Shown: positions 6,885 through 12,059 of the stretch, in pieces
Layout of the letters: every line of letters starts with the position of its first letter
Position numbering within the stretch: the first letter of the stretch is position 1
DNA from: an uncultured Clostridium sp.
GTDB taxonomy: Bacteria > Bacillota > Clostridia > Lachnospirales > Lachnospiraceae
NCBI GenBank assembly: GCA_900553925.1
Contig: USFH01000058.1
Span: 1-12,059, forward strand
Direction of reading: 5' to 3'
Length of the DNA stretch: 12,059 nucleotides
The notes under the pieces: generated by a model
What the model saw: the letters and a program-made list of their open reading frames with translations, nothing else
What the model was told of the DNA's origin: nothing
Database searches by the model: none
Translations under genes and position numbers: made by a program

Positions 6885-7058
6885 AGCCCCTCCACACCAA
6901 TATACATTCATAGCCTCTGTTTATATGTATTCCACCGCATCTGTTTTTATGAAAATTATTTGCATTTTCTATGACAATTCATATCCGCGGCATGAACATG
7001 ATTTATTATCCCGTATTACCTGGCGGCTCCATTGTGTATGTCCGCAATAGGATGGTTA

Positions 7059-7559
7059 TTACGACACATTCAGCACCGGCAGATCCATCCGCGGCAGCCG
7101 GATGACAATATAAGGATACATGGATGGTTCTGCGTCGATCCGGGATGCCTCGTCGGACTGCCCGTCTCCCTGATCCTGTTCCATCGATTCTATCGTCTTC
7201 AGGTCCGTCTTCACATAGATTGCCCGGTCTGTCTTGTACAGCTCTTCCACCACCACGCACAGATTCGTCCGGTCATGCTCACCATATCCCACAACGATAT
7301 ACAGATGCTCCTTCGTCGTGTAACTTAGTTGAAAAGCATGAAGCTTCTTCTCCTCTATAAGCCCGCGCAGGTCGTCCGGCAGCTCCGTCTGCGCACACAC
7401 GGTAAAATCAAGCTCCTGCCGCTCCCGCGCCGCCTCCTTCCGGCATCCGGACGACACACACGCAAGCGCAACCAAAACCAATATCATGATCTGCCTCCTG
7501 CTTTTCCACTTATTCAATGTTTTCTCACTACAATCCTCCATAATCCCCCATTTCTTCAT
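7059..7559 (-). CDS. Small exported or lipid-anchored protein with PrcB-like C-terminal region
   Basis: From ATG 7559 the product is 166 residues. A basic stretch (KWKSRRQ) precedes a hydrophobic core and VSSGC, so it is probably exported and Cys39 may be lipidated, though the lipobox is not ideal. The C-terminal half (about 88-157) has YIVVGYGEHDRTNLCVVVEEL and then YPYIVIRLPR, a pattern like PrcB_C, the C-terminal domain of the treponemal protease complex subunit PrcB; I hold this loosely. The start is unsure. ATG 7541 removes six residues. ATG 7487 has the best ribosome site (GGAGG, 6 bases) but would delete the basic n-region. It lies 174 bases upstream of the SipL-like gene. Confidence 0.7.
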   Translation of the reverse strand: MKKWGIMEDCSEKTLNKWKSRRQIMILVLVALACVSSGCRKEAARERQELDFTVCAQTELPDDLRGLIEEKKLHAFQLSYTTKEHLYIVVGYGEHDRTNLCVVVEELYKTDRAIYVKTDLKTIESMEQDQGDGQSDEASRIDAEPSMYPYIVIRLPRMDLPVLNVS

Positions 7560-7611
7560 CCGCTTTCTATCACATAGTCTTGCAGATGATAAAACGTTTC
7601 ATCTACGCAGG

Positions 7612-7640
7612 TTGCGCAAATGAAACTATTTTGCTAAAAT
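7612..7640 (+). promoter_or_regulatory. Extended -10 promoter of map
   Basis: TTGCGC (7612-7617) and TAAAAT (7635-7640) are 17 bases apart, with TGC just before the -10 box as an extended -10. The start point would be near 7647, about 55 bases before the ATG. The -35 box lies inside the palindrome TTGCGCAA (7612-7619). Confidence 0.6.
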
Positions 7641-7643
7641 ATA

Positions 7644-7676
7644 TGTGGTTTTTTCTGCCCTATGCGTAAAACCACA
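7644..7676 (+). promoter_or_regulatory. Hairpin at the 5' end of the map transcript
   Basis: TGTGGTTTT (7644-7652) pairs perfectly with AAAACCACA (7668-7676) around a 15-base loop. It falls at or just after the predicted transcription start and ends 24 bases before the ATG. There is no T-run, so it may stabilise the 5' end or modulate translation. Confidence 0.5.
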
Positions 7677-7700
7677 AATATGAATATAAGAGGCGTAATC

Positions 7701-8576
7701 ATGTCAAAGAAAATTAACCGTAACGATCCCTGCTGGTGTGGCAGCGGCAGAAAATACAAAGTCTGCCATGAAGCTTTTGATGATAAGATTGCTAAGATCG
7801 CACATCAGGGACACATCGTTCCAACCCATAATCTGATAAAAAATGCAGAGCAGATCGAGAAGATCAAGGAGAGTGCGAAGATCAACATTGCCGTACTCGA
7901 CGAAATCCAGAAGACGATTCATGAAGGTATGCCTACCTCCGAAATTGATAAGCTTGTCTATGATATGACAACCGATATGGGTGATATTCCGGCACCTTTA
8001 AACTACGAGGGATTTCCATACAGTGTATGTACCTCCGTCAACGATCAGGTATGCCACGGATTCCCATCGCCGGATGTTATCTTGAAATCCGGTGATATCA
8101 TCAACGTGGACTGCTCTACGATCCTGAACGGCTATTTCTCGGATTCATCCCGTATGTTCTGTATCGGAGATGTCAGCCCGGAGAAGAAGAAGCTCGTGGA
8201 TGTAACGAAGGAAGCAATGATGAAAGGTCTCGAGCAGGTAAAGCCGTGGGGCTTCCTCGGTGACATGGGTCAGGCCGTACACGACCACGTCTACGCAAAC
8301 GGATATTCCGTTGTCCGTGAGATCGGCGGTCACGGTGTCGGCATCGAGTTCCACGAAGAGCCTTGGGTCAGCTACAACTCCAAAGCCGGTACCGAGATGC
8401 TTATGGTTCCGGGCTTCATGTTCACGATCGAGCCGATGGTCAACATGGGCAAGCCGGACATCTTCGTCGACGAAGAAAACGACTGGGAGGTTTATACAGA
8501 AGACGGCCTTCCATCTGCACAGTGGGAGATTCAGGTACTTGTTACCGAGAACGGATACGAGATTATTTCCTACTAA
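7701..8576 (+). CDS. map: Type I methionine aminopeptidase with N-terminal SEC-C zinc motif
   Basis: This cytosolic enzyme removes the initiator Met from new proteins. The product is 291 residues, longer than the roughly 250 of plain type I enzymes because of an N-terminal SEC-C motif, NDPCWCGSGRKYKVCH (Cys11, Cys13, Cys22, His23), which binds zinc and may contact the ribosome. The catalytic domain shows the metal ligands in order: Asp137 and Asp148 (NVDCSTILNGYFSD), His211 (GGHGVG), Glu244 (FTIEPMV) and Glu276 (AQWEIQVLVT), plus His119 (VCHGFP). The last motif has WEI where many enzymes have YEH or FEH. ATG 7701 is chosen for AGAGG 7 bases upstream. Upstream in-frame residues from 7662 fall in the leader hairpin. 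Confidence 0.95.
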   Translation: MSKKINRNDPCWCGSGRKYKVCHEAFDDKIAKIAHQGHIVPTHNLIKNAEQIEKIKESAKINIAVLDEIQKTIHEGMPTSEIDKLVYDMTTDMGDIPAPLNYEGFPYSVCTSVNDQVCHGFPSPDVILKSGDIINVDCSTILNGYFSDSSRMFCIGDVSPEKKKLVDVTKEAMMKGLEQVKPWGFLGDMGQAVHDHVYANGYSVVREIGGHGVGIEFHEEPWVSYNSKAGTEMLMVPGFMFTIEPMVNMGKPDIFVDEENDWEVYTEDGLPSAQWEIQVLVTENGYEIISY

Positions 8577-8639
8577 TTATTGGTCAAAAAATTAATTTCA
8601 ACGCGAATATATAAGGCACGCAATACTGACGAATAATAC

Positions 8640-8708
8640 AGGTGTATCATATTTACAATTCTTGAACTGACCATCGTGTAGAATTATAAATACGATACAT
8701 CTTTTTTT
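8640..8708 (+). terminator. Very long imperfect hairpin with T-run after map
   Basis: Arms 8640-8662 and 8680-8702 pair over 23 positions with two mismatches and one G-T pair, around a 17-base loop. Seven T residues occupy 8702-8708. It lies 64 bases after the map stop codon and 22 bases before the convergent YwmB-like gene ends. Its position and T-run fit a map terminator. The AT-rich stem is about twice as long as usual, so a small transposable remnant or a processed RNA is also possible. Confidence 0.65.
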
Positions 8709-8730
8709 CTGCAAACAGCGCGTCGTATAT

Positions 8731-9492
8731 TTAGAATGATTTATCGATAAATGGCAGTCCCCGGTGAATATACGTGATATCTTCCGCTTCATCATAAGAA
8801 AATGCAATGTTCACATTCACCTTCTGATCGTTCTGATAGACATATTCCGGAACGTTATCGCTATATCCGTAGATACACAGCGTGTCCTGCAGCTCGATCA
8901 CATCACGCTTCTTCGCATGCATCGTCTCTAAGAATTCTGTCGTAACCGCCTGCATCTCATCCTCCGTCATGCGCCCTTTCTGCTGGCTGCACAGATACAG
9001 ATTGCTGCTCGCATCCATGCCGAGATCTGAATAGATCTTCTCTAAGAGCGATTTGCATTGATAGATTTCTTCCTGCGAGCGGTTCTTCAACACAATCTCT
9101 GTCATCAAATAGTTCTCGCACACAGACGAGCCATCTGCCATCGTCTGCTCCATGGAGATCAGGCGTATCGTTGTATCGCCATTTTCTCCCTTCTTGATGT
9201 ATAAGGCGGACGTATTTTCCTCCTCTGCATGCTGGCTTATCTCATACCCGGAATTGATCCCAAGCTTCTCTCCAAGCCGGATCAGCAGCCGTTCCTTCGC
9301 TTGATCCGTCAGGTTCGCATCCGCATAATGTGCATAGAGTTTTACCTCCGCACTTGTCACATTTTCCACGCCATCACTCATGACCTGCGCAACGAGCTCA
9401 CCCTCCCGGTCGATATGCTTCGTTATGAAGATCTGCAGGGCAACTGCGGCCCAGATAAGTATCAGAATATATAATTTCTTTTTCGTTGTCAT
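8731..9492 (-). CDS. YwmB-like (DUF1779) membrane-anchored protein
   Basis: The product is 253 residues. An N-terminal MTTKKK is followed by one hydrophobic helix at about 7-23, so the bulk should lie outside the membrane, anchored or released. The C-terminal 47 residues (IYGYSDNVPEYVYQNDQKVN to YIHRGLPFI) match the ending I associate with the YwmB family, often labelled a TATA-box-binding-like fold after its structure; its biochemical role is unknown. ATG 9492 is chosen because AAGGGG lies 7 bases upstream; an ATG two codons earlier is too close to that site. It converges on map and diverges from thiG, and appears to be transcribed alone. Confidence 0.75.
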   Translation of the reverse strand: MTTKKKLYILILIWAAVALQIFITKHIDREGELVAQVMSDGVENVTSAEVKLYAHYADANLTDQAKERLLIRLGEKLGINSGYEISQHAEEENTSALYIKKGENGDTTIRLISMEQTMADGSSVCENYLMTEIVLKNRSQEEIYQCKSLLEKIYSDLGMDASSNLYLCSQQKGRMTEDEMQAVTTEFLETMHAKKRDVIELQDTLCIYGYSDNVPEYVYQNDQKVNVNIAFSYDEAEDITYIHRGLPFIDKSF

Positions 9493-9661
9493 AATCATTC
9501 CCCTTCTGCTATTCTGTATTTATATACAGGATTCCTGCCACTGGCTTTTTTCAGTGGTATCAGTATTGTTTCCAATTTCTCCCAAGGGTATACATATTTT
9601 TCATGCTGCCTGCGGCATGCATATTTTCTCATACGACCTGTGGAAAACTCATTTTCTAAAC
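9493..9661. other. Left half of the ywmB-thiG intergenic region
   Basis: I see no gene here. It should carry the minus-strand promoter of the YwmB-like gene, but I find no convincing -35/-10 pair. Two small inverted repeats are present. CCACTG (9538-9543) with CAGTGG (9552-9557) has a loop of mostly T on the plus strand. CTGTAT and ATACAG form a tight hairpin close to 9515-9530. Neither has the T-run of a terminator. Confidence 0.5.
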
Positions 9662-9689
9662 TTGACATATCACGTATAATGTCTATAAT
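9662..9689 (+). promoter_or_regulatory. Consensus sigma-A promoter of the thiG leader
   Basis: TTGACA (9662-9667) and TATAAT (9684-9689) both match consensus exactly, with a 16-base spacer. Transcription should start near 9696, about 157 bases before the thiG start codon. Confidence 0.8.
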
Positions 9690-9714
9690 AAATGGCAGAG
9701 TGTTTGTCATATAT

Positions 9715-9767
9715 GGCTGCGCGAAGGGGCACACCACCACGGGTGTGGTTTTTCGCGTGGCTTTTTT
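9715..9767 (+). terminator. Strong terminator or attenuator in the thiG leader
   Basis: Arms 9715-9735 and 9742-9762 pair over 21 positions with one G-G mismatch and six G-T pairs, around a 6-base loop (9736-9741). Six T residues follow at 9762-9767. The promoter lies only about 25 bases upstream of the hairpin, so default transcription should yield an RNA of about 72 nucleotides and stop 85 bases short of thiG. It can work as an attenuator or end a small RNA. I see no TPP riboswitch core (CUGAGA and the CUGAU...GCGUAGGGA region). Confidence 0.7.
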
Positions 9768-9778
9768 GATATTACTGA

Positions 9779-9814
9779 TATCTGCATTATTGTTTTATCT
9801 AACTAATGCAGGTA
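9779..9814 (+). promoter_or_regulatory. Second hairpin in the thiG leader
   Basis: CTGCATTA (9782-9789) pairs with TAATGCAG (9804-9811), and three more pairs extend the stem outward with one G-T pair. The loop is 14 bases. It lies between the attenuator and the ribosome site, ends about 27 bases before GGAGG, and has no T-run. Confidence 0.45.
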
Positions 9815-9852
9815 CAACCAATACTACATTTTATAAATCGGAGGTCTTTATT

Positions 9853-10647
9853 ATGGAGAATAACAGCGATGTTTTCATGCTTGGCGGACATGAGTTTCAT
9901 TCCCGCTTTATCTTGGGTTCCGGAAAATACAATTCCCACCTGATCCGCGCGGCAGTCGAATATGCCGACGCTGAAATCGTCACACTTGCCCTGCGCCGTG
10001 CCAATACCAGACCGGAAGAGAACATTCTGGATTTTATCCCGAAGAACGTGACACTGCTGCCGAACACATCCGGCGCAAGAAATGCAGAGGAAGCAATCCG
10101 TATCGCATGTCTGGCACGGAAAATGGCCGGCACCGATTTCGTCAAGGTCGAAATCATGCGTGATTCCAAATACCTGCTTCCTGACAATCAGGAGACAGTC
10201 AAAGCAACCGAAGTGCTCGCGAGCGAAGGCTTCGTCGTTATGCCTTACATGTACCCGGACTTAAATGTTGCCCGTGATCTGGAAAATGCAGGCGCCGCCT
10301 GTATCATGCCGCTCGCATCGCCGATCGGTTCCAACAAGGGACTTGCAACGAAGGATTTCATCCAGATTCTGATTGATGAGATTGATCTTCCGATCATCGT
10401 CGATGCCGGCATCGGCCGCCCTTCACAGGCTTGTGAAGCAATGGAAATGGGTGCAGCTGCAGTGATGGCAAATACGGCAATCGCAACAGCAGGAGATGTA
10501 CCGGCGATGGCGGAAGCATTTAAGAAAGCAATCGAAGCGGGCAGAAGTGCGTACCTTTCCGGACTTGGAAGAACGATTGAGCGTGGTGCAAGTGCATCTT
10601 CACCGCTGACCGGCTATATTCAGGATGGCAGTTTCAAAACGAAATAA
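9853..10647 (+). CDS. thiG: Thiazole synthase
   Basis: ThiG condenses deoxyxylulose 5-phosphate, dehydroglycine and sulfur from ThiS thiocarboxylate into the thiazole phosphate of thiamine. The product is 264 residues, close to the family norm of about 256. The sequence runs through ILGSGKY, the Schiff-base Lys98 in VKVEIM, LLPDNQETVKATE, the phosphate-binding MPLASPIGSNKGL, IIVDAGIGRPSQA and the closing ASASSPLTG. ATG 9853 is chosen for GGAGG 8 bases upstream. The open frame extends back to 9640 through the promoter and attenuator and is not coding there. thiH follows after 18 bases. The partner genes thiS and thiF are not immediately upstream. Confidence 0.95.
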   Translation: MENNSDVFMLGGHEFHSRFILGSGKYNSHLIRAAVEYADAEIVTLALRRANTRPEENILDFIPKNVTLLPNTSGARNAEEAIRIACLARKMAGTDFVKVEIMRDSKYLLPDNQETVKATEVLASEGFVVMPYMYPDLNVARDLENAGAACIMPLASPIGSNKGLATKDFIQILIDEIDLPIIVDAGIGRPSQACEAMEMGAAAVMANTAIATAGDVPAMAEAFKKAIEAGRSAYLSGLGRTIERGASASSPLTGYIQDGSFKTK

Positions 10648-10665
10648 AGATAGTTGGAGGACGAC

Positions 10666-11868
10666 ATGGATAAAGTAAATGAGAGTATATTGAGTGAGAC
10701 AATTCTGGAAGATATGAAGGAAAACCGAATTGACCACATGACATATTTAGAGGGAATGGAAGTTTTGGATTCCGATGTTGATAAAACGGTTGTGGAGGCA
10801 ATGAATGCTTACGATTATGATTCTTATACGGCTGCGGATGTCCGCCGCGCGATTTATAAAGACAATCGTACACCCGAAGATTTTGCAGCACTTTTGTCAC
10901 CGGCTGCCCTTCCTTTTTTGGAAGAAATTGCACAGATGGCACAGAAGGAGACAAGGAAACATTTTGGTAATTCCATTATGATGTTTACACCGCTTTATAT
11001 TGCAAATTACTGTGAGAATTATTGTATTTACTGTGGTTTTAACTGCCATAATAAGATCCGTCGTGCGAAACTTGATGCCGAGGGAATTGAACGTGAAATG
11101 GTTGAAATTGCAAAATCCGGTTTGCAGGAAATTTTGATTTTGACCGGTGAGAGCGAGAAAATGTCGGATGTAAAATACATTGGTGAGGCTTGTAAGATTG
11201 CAAGAAAATATTTCAAGGTGATTGGCTTGGAGGTATATCCGACAAATTCTGAGAACTATGCGTACTGGCATGAATGTGGTGCCGATTATGTTACCGTATT
11301 TCAGGAGACCTATAATTCGGACAAATATGAAACGCTTCATCTGGCAGGTAAAAAACGTATTTTTCCATATCGATTAAATGCACAGGAACGTGCATTAAAG
11401 GGTGGTATGCGAGGGGTTGGTTTTGCTGCTTTGTTAGGCCTTGATGATTTTAGAAAAGATGCATTTGCAACAGGAATTCATGCCTATTTATTGCAGCGGA
11501 AATATCCACAGGCAGAAATTGCATTTTCCTGTCCAAGACTTCGCCCGATTATTAATAATGATAGAATTAATCCGATGGATGTGCATGAAGCGCAGTTGTT
11601 ACAGGTTGTGTGTGCTTACCGTCTGCTTTTGCCGTTTGCATCCATTACGGTTTCAACTCGTGAATGTAAGCGTGTCCGTGATAATCTGATTCAAATTTGT
11701 GCAACGAAGATATCTGCCGGTGTGGATGTCGGAATCGGTGGCAGAAGCGGAGAAGAGCAGGGCGACGAACAGTTTGAAATTGATGACACCAGAAATGTGC
11801 AGGAAGTTTATGATGCGATTTTGGAGCATGGACTTCAACCGGTTATGAGTGATTATATATATGTATAG
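10666..11868 (+). CDS. thiH: 2-iminoacetate synthase, radical SAM enzyme
   Basis: ThiH cleaves tyrosine with a 5'-deoxyadenosyl radical to give dehydroglycine and p-cresol, feeding ThiG in anaerobes. The product is 400 residues, slightly longer than the E. coli enzyme. The iron-sulfur motif NYCENYCIYCGF places the cluster ligands at Cys116, Cys120 and Cys123. The C-terminal part has FSCPRLRPI and ISAGVDVGIGG, typical of ThiH, and ends with SDYIYV. ATG 10666 is chosen for TTGGAGG 5 bases upstream; the in-frame TTG at 10654 is part of that site. It overlaps the next gene by 8 bases. By eye it uses more A/T-ending codons (ATT, TTT) than thiG, an odd contrast inside one operon. Confidence 0.95.
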   Translation: MDKVNESILSETILEDMKENRIDHMTYLEGMEVLDSDVDKTVVEAMNAYDYDSYTAADVRRAIYKDNRTPEDFAALLSPAALPFLEEIAQMAQKETRKHFGNSIMMFTPLYIANYCENYCIYCGFNCHNKIRRAKLDAEGIEREMVEIAKSGLQEILILTGESEKMSDVKYIGEACKIARKYFKVIGLEVYPTNSENYAYWHECGADYVTVFQETYNSDKYETLHLAGKKRIFPYRLNAQERALKGGMRGVGFAALLGLDDFRKDAFATGIHAYLLQRKYPQAEIAFSCPRLRPIINNDRINPMDVHEAQLLQVVCAYRLLLPFASITVSTRECKRVRDNLIQICATKISAGVDVGIGGRSGEEQGDEQFEIDDTRNVQEVYDAILEHGLQPVMSDYIYV

Positions 11869-12059
11869 AATAGCAGTAACAAACCGTCATCTGTGTGAGG
11901 GGGATTTCCTGGAAAGAATCCGGCAGATTGCACAAGGCGATGAATATAATGCCATCCTTTTGCGGGAAAAAGATTTATCCCATGAGGAATATGAAGAACT
12001 TGCTAAGAAAGTTTTGAAAATCACAAATTTGGCAGGAAAAAAATGTATTTTGCATAGGG
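11861..12059 (+). CDS. thiE: Thiamine phosphate synthase-like protein, 3' partial
   Basis: Sixty-six codons are visible before the window ends. The product starts MYRIAVTNRHLC and continues with DFLERIRQIA, AILLREKDLSHEEYEELAKKV and KCILHR. This is the N-terminal half of a TIM-barrel ThiE-like protein: the first strand with TNR, then LREKDL, where family members bind the pyrimidine diphosphate. ThiE couples thiazole phosphate and HMP-diphosphate to thiamine phosphate; TenI-type relatives share the same N-terminal layout, so the exact role is not settled. ATG 11861 overlaps the last 8 bases of thiH in another frame. There is no strong ribosome site, so translation is probably coupled to thiH. 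Confidence 0.8.
   Translation, partial: MYRIAVTNRHLCEGDFLERIRQIAQGDEYNAILLREKDLSHEEYEELAKKVLKITNLAGKKCILHR

Noticed and set aside
6885..7058. Sporulation sigma-E promoter for the SipL-like gene
   Set aside because: TTCATAAA and CATATAAA are present on the minus strand, but the spacing of about 18 bases is too long for sigma-E and the boxes match poorly.
9640..9852. Possible N-terminal extension of ThiG or a separate leader peptide in the same open frame
   Set aside because: The stretch contains a consensus promoter and a terminator hairpin, ThiG homologues begin near MENN, and a good ribosome site sits just before ATG 9853.
9493..9852. TPP riboswitch expected upstream of a thiamine operon
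   Set aside because: I looked for CUGAGA and the CUGAU...AUGCCAGCGUAGGGA region on the plus strand and saw neither.
1..12059. tRNA, rRNA, CRISPR array, insertion sequence or attachment site
   Set aside because: I saw no cloverleaf or GGTTCRANNCC motif, no regularly spaced repeats, no transposase gene and no terminal inverted repeats with target duplications.

Overview
The window looks like chromosome of an anaerobic Firmicute, most likely a Lachnospiraceae-type Clostridia. This is inferred from strong AAGGAGG-type ribosome sites, TTGACA/TATAAT promoters, a SipL-like spore protein (SPOCS plus LysM), a methionine aminopeptidase with an N-terminal SEC-C zinc motif, a YwmB-like protein, and a ThiG-ThiH-ThiE thiamine cluster. 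Only ThiG, ThiH, Map, IspE, the FCD-type GntR regulator and the SipL-like protein are recognised with high confidence.

Left part (1-3064) is accessory in character and more AT-rich in places. It opens with the coiled-coil tail of a protein that may begin outside the window, followed by a pair of terminators between convergent genes. On the minus strand, reading right to left, an apparent operon encodes a two-helix membrane protein (3064-2291), a lipoprotein (2203-1589), an Imm70-like immunity protein (1592-1164) and a small gene broken by an in-frame TAG (1167-922). A near-consensus promoter inside the end of that broken gene then drives a tight two-gene pair (801-601 and 586-374) whose second product looks like a type II antitoxin. 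No toxin gene is visible, so this reads as an orphan immunity or defence island.

Middle part (3288-7559, all minus strand) is core-like: a GntR/FCD regulator with a palindromic operator upstream, ispE of the MEP isoprenoid pathway with a good promoter and a duplicated promoter-proximal element, a SipL-like spore morphogenesis protein, and a small exported protein with a PrcB-like C-terminal region.

Right part (7701-12059): map is transcribed rightward and ends in a very long imperfect hairpin plus T-tract. A YwmB-like membrane-anchored protein faces it on the minus strand. After a 360-base intergenic region, thiG, thiH and the start of a thiE-like gene form a rightward operon. Its leader has a consensus promoter followed at once by a strong intrinsic terminator, with no TPP riboswitch that I can see. 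This leader is the best candidate for undescribed regulation in the window. ThiG builds the thiazole ring using dehydroglycine made by ThiH, and ThiE joins the thiazole and pyrimidine phosphates. The thiS and thiF genes expected in this pathway are not next to thiG here.
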